A model generated the notes under the pieces. The model did no database searches. It saw only the letters and a program-made list of their open reading frames with translations, and was not told the origin of the DNA. From Trichosphaerium sp. ATCC 40318 (lineage: Eukaryota > Discosea > Flabellinia > Trichosidae): 64,000 bases of DNA. Positions within the stretch are counted from its first letter, which is position 1. Every line of letters starts with the position of its first letter. This document shows positions 12,428 through 22,133 of this stretch, piece by piece. The stretch spans positions 121,875 to 185,874 of the forward strand of contig JALMLS010000489.1 in NCBI GenBank assembly GCA_038496445.1, given 5' to 3'. The translations under genes were made by a program, and so were the position numbers.

Positions 12428-13864
12428 ATGCAAGCAACAACAGATAATCAACTTAAGAAACTTCACTTACGCCGTCTTTTGGACGAATTGGATAATTCTA
12501 CCGGTGAAGGCGCTACATCCATGATCTCGTTGGTAATTCCTGCTGGAGGTAACCTCAACCGCACCAAGGACAAGATCTCGACTGAAATAGGAGACGCTAG
12601 CTGTATCAAGGTATGTGATAATTAAACTATGCTAAATGGAGTCTAACTGTTGCTAGTCGCGGGTTTAACCGACAATCTGTGCAGTGGGCACTCGGTTCGA
12701 TAGATGGTAGACTAAAACACATTAACAAGCTACCTCCTAATGGCCTCTGCATTTTCTCTGGATCCTTCACTTCGTCAGCAACGGGGAAGTCAAGGAAGGA
12801 CACCATTATATTCGAACCAATTGGACCGCTCACCAAAAGTCTTTATTACTGCGGTAGCGGCTTCAAAACCAGCCATTTACGCGGTCTTTTGACGGATCAC
12901 AACAAATACGCGTTCATCATCGTTGGCGGTAGTGGCGTTACTTTCCATACGCTCTCCGGCACTCACAAGACTGATGTGTTCAAATACGACGTGTCTTTGC
13001 CGAACAAACACCGAAGAGGCGGTCAATCTCAACATCGATTCGAGAGGTTGCGAGATGAAGCTTGCGCGGCGTATGTGCGGCGTGTGTCTGAGAAAGCAAC
13101 GCAATTCTTTATCGACAAGAAGACCAACAAGCCTAACGTAAGAGCTTTTTCTTTGTTTGCCTTTTTTTTTTGTAGATTGCTTTAAAATTGTTTACTTACG
13201 TATCTTCTAGATTGCTGGTATCATCCTCGCTGGTAATTCAGGATTTAAGCATGAAGTACACAAGAGTGCTCATTTCGATCAAAGACTCAAGAAACTTGTT
13301 GTACGCATCTTGGACATCCAATATGGCGGTCGTACTGGTTTTTCTGAAGCGATAAAACAATCTTCGGACGTTTTGGATGACTTTGAGCTTGTTCACGAAA
13401 AGCAAGTACTTAGCGACTTCACAACAGCTATCGCTCGCGACAGTGACCGTCCACCCGTTTATGGCGTAAAGGACGTGATGTACGCCATCGAAAACGGTGC
13501 ACTTCAACTATTGATCTTGTGGGACAAATCGCCGATCATACGCTACAGCATCAAGAGCAAGGAGTCTGGAGAGGTGCGCACAACCTATGCGCTCTCGAAG
13601 GATGATCTCCCATCGGAGCTGGTCAAAGAACCTACCTTGTGGGACGTTCAAAGTCATGAACCGTTGTTGGATTGGATAGTTCAAAATCCTGATCAACTTG
13701 GCGGTGTTGAGCTTGCGCTTGTTTCTGATCAAACGGCTGAAGCTGCTGTGTTCATTTCCGGCTTTGGTGGTGTTGGTGGACTCTTACGCTATCATATTGA
13801 CCTACCATCGCAAATGGATGAGCTTGATGATGACTACGAAGATGATTATTCTTGGGCAATGTAA
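12428..13864 (+). CDS. ETF1: Eukaryotic peptide chain release factor 1 (needs a +1 shift)
   Basis: eRF1 recognises all three stop codons and triggers peptide release on the ribosome with eRF3. Exons are 12428-12610, 12657-13137 and 13211-13864. Visible motifs are the NIKS region (as DASCIKS, residues 56-62), the YxCxxxF motif (YYCGSGF), GGQ inside HRRGGQSQHRF, and the acidic tail DDDYEDDYSWAM. If one extra T at 12666 is skipped the protein has 438 residues, close to the 437 of the human protein. Without that skip, exon 2 opens TCG CGG GTT TAA and ends at once. The conserved helix SRVNRQSV is split exactly at this point: SRV in the zero frame, NRQSV in the +1 frame. Sequence error, +1 frameshifting or (less likely) a 22-nt intron could explain it. 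The T58 and N61 equivalents are changed to D and C. Confidence 0.93.
12663..12669 (+). promoter_or_regulatory. Candidate +1 ribosomal frameshift site GTT-TAA-C in eRF1
   Basis: In the zero frame the codons are GTT (Val) and TAA (stop, 12666-12668). Skipping T12666 gives AAC, and the conserved eRF1 sequence continues. A tRNA on GUU could re-pair with the overlapping UUU, formally like CUU-UGA-C in the bacterial prfB gene. No pseudoknot or Shine-Dalgarno-like helper was identified. It is inferred from the sequence alone. Confidence 0.5.
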
Positions 13865-14216
13865 ATTAATTTATTGCAAAAGTCTCTTCAACTTCTAAAT
13901 AGTTTACAATAAAATAAATCATTACCATTCATCACTAAATTTTTACGAGCACATTTTTCTTTTTTACACCTGTAAGTACAGCACGTAGCTAATGAGTAAC
14001 CGCCTCAACTCTTCCCGTTATCAAGAATCGAATGACACGGTCTCAGCATTGTATATGCTATTTAAGCACCATAAACAAACCCTCCCATACACCGTCCAGA
14101 GTGGCAGCGTATTCACGCTGACTTATGTGAGGACTTAGTTGAACAGCTCTGACCACAAGTCTGTATCAGAATACAGCGTTACAACGAACAAACTAGGTGC
14201 AGTAGGTATAAAAGTT

Positions 14217-14792
14217 ATGTCGTTGCTATCTCTGCCTCCTGAGATACACTACATGATAGCAGAGATGGATATAGGCTTATTTATACAATGGCCTGTATTA
14301 AACTACCAGTTTGCTATCACATCACGTTATAACAGCGAATTAGAGAAGCATGGAAAGTTCATGAAGCGTTATAGGTCACTAAACATAAATGAAACAACAC
14401 ATTTCAAAAAAGGTCTTTTACACGGCCTACACAAAAGATGGCTGAATGGTATTCTTGTATTACAATGTCAATATACAGATGACTTCTTAGATGGTGAATA
14501 CAAGGAATGGTATGCTAGTGGTGTATTTTATCAACACATTTTTTACAAGAGAGGTAAAAGGCATGGATGGTATTCTTCTTTTTATGAGAGTGGAAGAAAG
14601 AAGAAAAAATGTACTTATATAAATGATAAGATAAATGGCACGTGTATTGAGTGGTATGAGAATGGAAAAATGAGTGAGAGTGGAGAGTATGATAATGGAA
14701 AGCCTGTAGGAGTTCATTCATCATGGGAACAATCTGGAAAATGCACTAAGGTTACATATCAGGCAAACACAGTTGAAATATTAAATACTTAA
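14217..14792 (+). CDS. F-box-like protein with MORN_2/YwqK-type repeats, intronless
   Basis: The first in-frame ATG is at 14217. The N-terminus SLLSLPPEIHYMIAEMD resembles an F-box-like opening. The rest is a run of about 22-residue units of the pattern G-x-x-x-G-x-x-x-x-W-Y-x-x-G (for example DGEYKEWYASG, GKRHGWYSSFYESG, NGTCIEWYENGK), the MORN_2 or YwqK type. The combination of an F-box-like head and this tail is known from amoeba-infecting giant viruses such as Marseilleviridae and from some protists. It has no intron, unlike almost every neighbour. Decayed relatives lie at 24911-25663 and 55570-55700. The function is unknown; a substrate-adaptor role for the F-box is inference. Confidence 0.7.
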   Translation: MSLLSLPPEIHYMIAEMDIGLFIQWPVLNYQFAITSRYNSELEKHGKFMKRYRSLNINETTHFKKGLLHGLHKRWLNGILVLQCQYTDDFLDGEYKEWYASGVFYQHIFYKRGKRHGWYSSFYESGRKKKKCTYINDKINGTCIEWYENGKMSESGEYDNGKPVGVHSSWEQSGKCTKVTYQANTVEILNT

Positions 14793-14852
14793 CACTTCGT
14801 CAGATTTTTAATTACAACTAAATAATCACAAATAGGTGGGTTTGCAAACTAT

Positions 14853-15059
14853 TTAAAGAAGCAATGGTTCTTCTATGTTGTAGACCAACTTGTTGTGTTG
14901 ATGATGTTGGTCTATTGAGTAGTAAATGATATTACAAGAGTAGAAAGAACAAAACCAAGCAACTGTAACTAAAACACCTAATAAACATGCTGTTATTGCT
15001 TTGAGCATTCTGTCAAGTAGCATGCTGTTCAAGCAGTTGTCCATTTTAGAGATATTCAT
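14853..15059 (-). CDS. Small single-TM protein, uncertain
   Basis: A 68-residue ATG-initiated frame (MNISKMDNCLNSMLLDRM) carries one hydrophobic helix (ITACLLGVLVTVAWFCSFYS) and a short polar tail ending NIEEPLLL. It lies between two unrelated genes and overlaps nothing else. There is no homology evidence, so it may be spurious. Confidence 0.3.
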   Translation of the reverse strand: MNISKMDNCLNSMLLDRMLKAITACLLGVLVTVAWFCSFYSCNIIYYSIDQHHQHNKLVYNIEEPLLL

Positions 15060-15137
15060 GTTACAAGGGATATTAAATGTTAGTTATTTGTTCAGGTGCG
15101 AGATAGAGTAACAAGAGAAACAAAGACTGAAGTTATA

Positions 15138-18100
15138 TTACAAGTTATTTTTTATTTTACGTGTTCTCTTTGGTTTTTTAGGTGTTTTCTTTAGTTTTTT
15201 AGGTTTTCTTTCATCAACGTCATCTACAGCCTTTCTTTTTGGCGAGTAGTGTTTGATGAGCTTTTTGTGGTCTTTCCAGCCAGCTAAACTGGGGCTTCTG
15301 TCGTGACGCTGGAAAAATTTCTTTAAACCTTCGTAATCTGTTGCTGCCGCAAGCTCCAGACCTTTCTTATATATGGGTACAGCAACCTCTAGCACAAGCC
15401 AAAAGTTTATAAACTCGCAAAACTCTCGGTTATTGCGGAGATCGTTGCCATACCAATTAACTAGACTATAAAGTCGAAGAAGTTCGGCTCTGAGTCGATC
15501 ACGACAATCCAAGTACATCCAAACCCGCACAAGAGATATCAAGTCGTGGGCGTACTCATACGTTATAGATTCATCGCTGATATGGGCATCAATTACCTCT
15601 TTTGCTGCAAACAGAAAGGTTCCTTCGTGCTGAAACACTGAAGTACCATGTCTGACTGCCATACCGAAATCTATTATGTGAGCCTTTCCGTCTCGCACCA
15701 TAATGTTGGTGTGCGTAATATCCCTTGTATAAAGTGTGAGTAAAGTACAATGACGAAAAAAATCTGTAAAGCATGACGTGACGAGAGTCAAAGATTAAAG
15801 GGTACCTATGGATGAATCCAACCTCATGAAACTGCTCAATGAGCTCTGTAAAATGAACCATTGGAGGGCATTCACCAACATTTCTTATGCGATCACATGG
15901 TGGTGAGGTAATGATATACGGTGCGTTGTCATCATCAGTGGTACCATGTTGGTGCTGAATAAAAGAAGTGAGAAAAGCAAGAAAAAATGAAGAAAGTTTC
16001 TATTTTACGTACATAGACTGGTAAACCGTCGATGTTGTGTGGCTTTAACGTTTTTAACACTTCTGCTTCCCACAGGGCGATTGGCTCATTGCCTTCTTTA
16101 AATATTTTGACGACAAACTTTTCTGTGCCAGCCTTAAGTTTGAACACCTTGGATGTAGCGCCAGATCCAAGTTGTTCTCTTGGAGTACACGAGATGCCTT
16201 TGATATCAAATACAGGGAACGACCAACCAAGCTGTTTAGGCGTACAGCTCAGATACTTATTAAAAAGTAAAGTGCCCTCCGATTTAGGACTGATGATGGA
16301 GTACTCGCGTGAGAATGAAAACGTGAAAGGCTTCGGGGCATCTTGCCCATGCCACTCCATCCACGTGAACATTATAGTGTACCTGGTGGCCAGAATGCCG
16401 GTGATAAATTGCCTTGGCGCTTGCGTAAGCATAATATTACATAGGGAGCTTCTAATAAAAACAGTAAGAGCTGAGAATAGAGAAGTGCTGAAAAAAAAAA
16501 AAGCATGGATAAAAAACCCACAAGAAATTGATGTGACGTACACATGTTGCCCCTTTGCTGCAGAATTCAATTTATCAAGTTTTAACTCAACAACAGCCAC
16601 GACTTGATTCTCGTGAGGGATTAAGTTTTCATCCCCAATTGCCGTAAATGTTAAATCTGGCTTGTATTTTCGGCCAATACCGTTTATACCATACTTCGTT
16701 TTTTGGTACGTATTATGTACACGCAAGAAAGGAACCTTTGACTTTCCCACTCGTTCAAACATGAACAAGTTCAGATCTTCCTCTGTTTTAAAGTGCCTGC
16801 ACGTCCTTTTAGGGTGTCCCTTGTACGATGAATGTTGCTGGATTTTAAGCTTATTCATCCAAGGGGTGGCGTCCTTGTGCACATTCGCCCTTTCATTAAG
16901 GTTGCTAAGCGTCGCCGTGTAGTCTACACATTTGTTAAGTTTTTCGCAACATATAAACTCTCTGACAGTATACGTACCATAATTAATCACTGGCTCTAGT
17001 TTAACGCTACGATACGGGAATTGTTTACGTGTTTGTACATCCTCTTCCAACGCCTCAACTTTTTCGTTTGTTTTTCTGTTTTCGTTCTTGAGCCTGGTGA
17101 TAGCCTGTTTATTCTCTTGTTTGAGTGCAGTAATTGTCTGTGCGGTCTCTTTCTTGAAGATGTCCATTTTGGTGTTTAGCATAGCCGCGATTGCTTCAAG
17201 GGATCTGGGATCTTTCTGTTCAGAAGCATCACCCACAGAAACTTCTTCCTCTTCTGATACTTCGTCGCCCACAGAAACTTCTTCCTCCTCGCTCTCGGAA
17301 TCTTCAACGCATTTGGAAAGCGCTTCCAGCTTGCGTATTTTTTCTCCTGCTCGAGTTTCTTGTTTTTTGGTAGGACTTGTGTTTTTCACCTCACAATTAA
17401 AGCTGTGCTCCCTCATGAGTTTTGCCGCCCTGGTTGCTTTCTTTATTTCATCAGCAACATTCTTTCGCTTTTCTGGAGAGGGCGGAACAGACGGTAACTG
17501 CTTACCAGAGGGATCTACACGAGGGTAAGAAAAAAAAGGAAATAGAACTCGCAAAAGCGTTTTTTTTTTTTGTGAGAACAAAAAGACGAACACACATACT
17601 TTCTGGCACCAGTTTTAATATTAGCAGTTCGAATGTAAGAGGTCCCTTCCTATTGTAGTGGAAGTTTGGCGAGTGGAGCCTTTTGAGTTCGTTCTTGACG
17701 ATTTTTATTTTCTTTTTCAGTATGTTCTCTACATTAAAACACAAGTCAGTTGAGACCGTTACAAACAACTTGAAAAAGAAAGTAATAGTTGAGTATCAAC
17801 AGTTCCATCCAAAGGGATATAAAAACGTTCTTATTGAAATGAAAGAGCGGTACGCTGTTGACAAAGTAAAAGATTTAAAAAAAACAAATTCAAAGAAGTA
17901 GCCGCCAAGGCGTTGTAACAGCGACGAAAATCACGAAATACGCGTTGATATGACACATAGGTCGTAAGGGGCGCATAGATTTAGAGATGTAAAACGATTT
18001 AAGAAAACAAGAGCCAGAAGTTTAAAACGGCACTTAAAACGAGCGACACGCGTTGAAATAGACGAAAGAGGTGTTTTTTAAGTTTTTTTGGTTGACAACT

Positions 18101-18442
18101 CAAAACAATTTAAAAATGGTAAAACGTGAAAAACGACCAAAACCGCCAGTAGACGTTGTAAAAACGCCGTTTAGGCACTTTGTATGGAATTACGCTTTAA
18201 AACAACAGTTTTGAGCCGTACGTGTTCTCCTGTGCTTAGCAATCCCCTCAGCGGCATCACCTTTCACATCAAGATGTTTAGCGACCAGTTTAACGAATTC
18301 TTGATCGGCATCGTTGCGTAGGAAGTTAATGAAGCTTTGAGTGTAACCTAAACGCCAACGTTAGACCAAAGAACGTAAAAACGTAAACGCAAAAGAAGGT
18401 AAAGTTTTTCAAACCGAAAAGACAAGTACGGTTGAAAGCCAT
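15138..18442 (-). CDS. Crinkler-type protein: PD-(D/E)xK nuclease-like plus protein kinase (copy 1)
   Basis: The C-terminus is a complete kinase domain. It has a glycine loop (LGSGATSKVF), a VAIK-type Lys (FVVKIF), HRD split by an intron as GFIHR/DITHTNI, and DFG (IIDFGMA). Before it lies a nuclease-like domain with PDLTF, a VELKL ExK core and a following Gln region (QAPRQFITGI). Fusion of a PD-(D/E)xK nuclease to a kinase is known for Crinkler (CRN/CR) effector-like proteins of oomycetes, chytrids and other eukaryotes. A charged coiled coil (about 17200-17000) and a Ser/Pro/Lys linker precede it, and the tail is Lys-rich, possibly nuclear. A small exon pair at 18442-18190 encodes MAFNRTCLFG then a short charged segment. 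It may be the N-terminal header joined through an unusually long intron of about 0.5 kb, or a separate 61-residue product. Stop TAA at 15138. Confidence 0.75.
17779..17901 (+). other. Conserved antisense reading frame inside the Crinkler-type element
   Basis: On the plus strand a frame ending VDKVKDLKKTNSKK and TAG is almost identical to its counterpart in the second copy (44731-44855, minus strand), with about two substitutions in 120 bases. Upstream of this the two frames diverge, so the true start is unknown. It lies opposite the 5' part of the kinase gene. Coding status cannot be decided, because the surrounding DNA is equally conserved. Confidence 0.35.
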
Positions 18443-19034
18443 GATGATGTATTAAAGAGTATTGTTGAGGAGCTGAGGTGTTGGTTGTTGTGGAGCTGAT
18501 GAATGGCCTTGAATTGCGAGCCTTATGAAATGTGATTCAAAAACTAAGATTTTGGCCATCAAACTTTTTGTACCAAATCAACAAGCTTTTGAAAGGTACC
18601 AGTACGTTTTTAACGCCAATACAAGCAGTTGGGTGTTCGATAGAAAATAGTGGAATTCACACAAACGAGATATCTTGTTTTTCTGAATTGAGATATCACG
18701 TGATTACGCCTACCGATACATGCACGTGGGTTTAATGTCATGCCACTCATGTCTGGTACTTTAACTGTTGATACGGGTTAGCTTACGTCTTGTACGTTTG
18801 AAACTTCGCCGAACTTTCTGTCAATATGTAGAACGCTCTAACCTTCCTAAATACGGTTCATAATGTCAAAGAAGCTTGATAGTACTTTTCAATAGCGATA
18901 AACCGTATTGGAATTGAAATGTAATACACAATAAAACAAACAACTCGGGTTTTTGAAATTTTATTGTTCAACCGATTTGAAAACTCTGCTACAGGCCTTT
19001 TCGTTAGTAACAGTGTAACCAACCTTATATCTAT

Positions 19035-19155
19035 CGTATGATGTGCCGTTATAGGCAACTTTATTGTTATCCAATGACGTCAATACACTTGTAGTTGAAC
19101 AGGTGCGAGGTACAGTAGATATTGTTGGGTGCTAATGCCTATCTTCAAGTTTTGG
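19035..19155 (+). pseudogene. Relic of a beta-helix surface-protein gene
   Basis: The stretch around 19045-19145 (with GGCAACTTTATTGTTATCCA and GTACAGTAGATATTGTTGGG) closely resembles 21645-21750 of the intact gene (GGCAACTTTATCGTTGATG and GTACCGTAGATATTGTTGGG). Only this 3' module is recognisable, with no open frame. It suggests a third, largely deleted family member just upstream of the intact copy. Confidence 0.65.
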
Positions 19156-19495
19156 GCCAAAAAGACGGGGATGGTGCGTTTCTGCAGGCGAGATATCATA
19201 AGCTGTTTATGTTTCTTTTTTGTGGTCCGAGCAACTCTCATCGATGGGTACAGATGGATTTGTGCTCTTGGTAAGTTACCTATCTATGCATCTCTGTCAA
19301 CTTTTAAGTGATGACGATACAATCGATTGTAGTGTCCATTCCTTCGTTACACGAATATTGCGACAATCTGTCACAGAAGCAAAAAAAGTACTCTTTTTAT
19401 AAAAATTCCTAAAGAGTTTTGTTGACTGTGTTCCGAAAATAGTCAGCTGAATTGTAATAAACGTAACGCCTAAATATACATTTACGCTTAGTTTC

Positions 19496-22070
19496 ATGGC
19501 AACGTTGAGAATAACATGGATTTTATATACGATGCTGATTTATCTACAAGTGATAGACACCCAAGGCACTACACAACAATGCTGTAGCTGTTTCTGACAT
19601 CTGTGCATGTTTTAGTAGTCACATCGTTGGATCACGTTTGTGGAAACGATTTGAGCTGTTATTTGGAATTAAACGAGACTGATATCCAATTATCATGTAT
19701 GAACTATGTATTTGAAAATTTGGTCGTACTATCAACAGATAAATTTCTCACATCACGTGCGTTAGCGTTTTGCTACTATTTTCTATTTTCCACTGCGTTT
19801 GTATTTTGCTACTTTCTAATGTACATCGCATTTTAGAAAGCTCAACCATTGATTATGGACCTTCTTTATCTTTTCCGAATGTCACATGTTCAGGAGTCAT
19901 AGAAATCATAGAAATCAATGGAAACGGAAACGACCTCGATATAACAGGTTTGAACTTTAAGTGTCCAGTGAAAGTTTCGGATGTGGACACTTTCAATTTA
20001 GAGTACGTCGTTTTAGCAGCTGCGTATTCCTAATAAAGTGATAGCACATGCAGCTTTAATTCCATAACTACGGATACTTCCACAGTGCTTAATATTGACC
20101 AACTAAAGTACTTTTCGCCCATAAAACAAGCAAGGCTCTGACTCATTTTAGTTCCGGAGCATCCATAACTCGAACTAACTTTTTCGGAAATACAATTAAT
20201 GGTGGAACAATAAGAGGAGGTTTAGTTCGCTCAAGTAATACCAACACTCAGATCAGCAATTGCAAATTCTATGACAATTCCGTCAATGGTGCCATTACTT
20301 GTGATATAGAAGGTGGATTCATCTACCATCGACGTAAAGCTGTATGTATAACAACACCAACACTACAGAAATAACTGTTAAAAATGTTTAGTTTGAAATG
20401 GCTGGCTGCTTATTTCATAATAATACTCTTCAAGCATCTGGTTGTAAGTAAAGTATATCAGAAATGTATCTTTTAGCTTCTTGATAGGTTTACTAACTCG
20501 TGGTGGTATTGTTCACCTGACTTCTGACGAAGCTGTTATAGAGAGTAGTGCGTTTATTGAAAACAAGATTATGATTATTGGCACTGACCAAGGTGAGTTA
20601 TTTGTTGTTGGTACATTAACGATATAAAAACTATAAGGGTGTGTTTTATATTCTGGTGCTGATAATATGGAGATGCAAACATCGATAATCAAGGACAATA
20701 CATGTACAGCCAAGTAAGCCTTTTTATTAAACTGTCACTCTAACTTATTTGCACAAAAAAGGGACGTCATTTACAACAGGTTTGCATCACAATTATTTTT
20801 AACCTCGCTGGGTTTTTGTCATCTTATTTATTGACTAACGTTCTTGCTTCTATTAAAAAGCGCTGGATCATTAGAAATTAGGTACGTTACTTGGTTGTTT
20901 GTTGAAAAAAATGACTGTAATACTATGTCTCACTACTGTAAACAGCACAACATATACAGAAGGTAAAAGCAAATCATATTGGTAAAGCATATAAATCAGT
21001 TTAAAACAGGAAACAGATCACCCTCAGATTCAATGGTGTATGATGTAGGATGTGCCAATGCGCTAACACCAACTGCAAGCTTGATTTCAGTTGGTACGAG
21101 GTTGTTTTCGAAGCACTTTGTAATTTGTAATAGATGGCAACATTAATAGCGCCGGGTGTGGCGTAACAGATGCAGGGAGCTGTGGTAACTGTGACAGTTG
21201 TGGTAGTATGTGATATCACGTAATTTTTGTTTAACCTTACAGTAAAAAAAGGCATGTTTGATTTTGATAACTATCTTTACGAACACCCATGCGTTACAGT
21301 ATCAACAGCTGCGGTGAAACCAATAGAGTACACTGGTACGTTTATTTGTTTATTCCTTGCGATATTTATCGACTCTAGGTTGTAATATCACAAGCAATCC
21401 TGAGTCATGTGTAGAATGCCTTAGTGGTAGCTGTAAATTAGTTGATGATTGCAGTTCTGATGTAACTGTTGTTCTTGATGTCGTGATTGATAAAGATGTC
21501 TTCATCGAAGGTGACTTCACAAACAACGGGAAAGTGACACTCATATCGGACGGTAACACAAACCTCAAAGTAACAGGTACTCAAGCAGCAACTTTTTCAA
21601 TCAATTGCTCATGTTTCTTGTTCTAAAAAGGATGTGCTGTTCTTGGCAACTTTATCGTTGATGTATCCAATATTGACACGTCTTCTGACAGACAACGTAT
21701 ATCTGTTGTTGAATGTACATGTGTGAATGGTACCGTAGATATTGTTGGGGCTGATGACTGCTCTTCAACTACTCAAGAACAAGACGACAGTAGGTTTGTG
21801 CTAGGTCTTTGCAACAGTTTGATGCTAACTATTTATTAAGACTTTATGTTATAATTGCCAAGAATGAATGCGATTCTACATTAGCTATCATTATTGGTGT
21901 AGTACTTGGCTCAGCATTTTTGGTATGTCATTGCTTTCAAAATCGGAATAATTATTATTTAGATAGTCTTACTACTACTTCTCGTTATTTGGTTAGTTCC
22001 TGGATTACGTAATAAGGTAATCCCCTTCTCGCTCTCAACAAGAACAAGAAATATGGTTCAATCAACTTGA
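19496..22070 (+). CDS. Beta-helix-type membrane-anchored surface protein
   Basis: The start at 19496 encodes a signal peptide (MATLRITWILYTMLIYLQVI). A 32-nt intron (19584-19615) leads into the Cys module CGNDLSCYLELNETDIQ, then IDYGPSLSFPNVTCSG and LNFKCPVKVSDVDTFNLE. The middle exons (20160-20900) hold Asn/Gly-rich beta-helix text such as SNTNTQISNCKFYDNS and ESSAFIENKIM-like units, comparable with repeats of polymorphic membrane proteins. The 3' part has FIEGDFTNNGKVTLIS near 21500, the module GNFIVDVSNIDTSSDRQRIS near 21650, and a membrane helix (LAIIIGVVLGSAFLV, continued after an intron by IVLLLLLVIWLVPG). The stop is TGA at 22068. It is a paralogue of the interrupted gene at 1-3303. 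Surface adhesion or recognition is inferred from architecture only. Confidence 0.7.
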
Positions 22071-22133
22071 ATATAAGAAATAAACACGTGTCTATTTTAA
22101 AGGTTTCAGTTTTTATTTCAACAGTCTTGTCCT

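Larger units (their letters stand above)
15118..18960 (-). repeat. Large inverted duplication, copy 1
   Basis: The segment matches 43690-47502 in the opposite orientation, including the kinase gene, its introns, its 5' non-coding part and short stretches beyond both gene ends. Similarity fades near 15118 and 18960. Local identity is uneven: very high in the kinase part and in 17800-18440, much lower in the coiled-coil and linker part (about 17000-17450). No terminal repeats or target duplication were recognised at the ends. Confidence 0.85.

Noticed and set aside
12663-12684. A 22-nt intron in eRF1 instead of a frameshift
   Set aside because: It has GT-AG ends and keeps frame, but it would delete the invariant VNRxSV helix, which is perfectly encoded in the +1 frame. 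Kept only as an alternative.
16032-16607. Plus-strand frame of 191 codons opposite the Crinkler-type gene, also found in copy 2
   Set aside because: It is the mirror of a highly conserved kinase/nuclease coding region; conservation there is explained by the sense strand.
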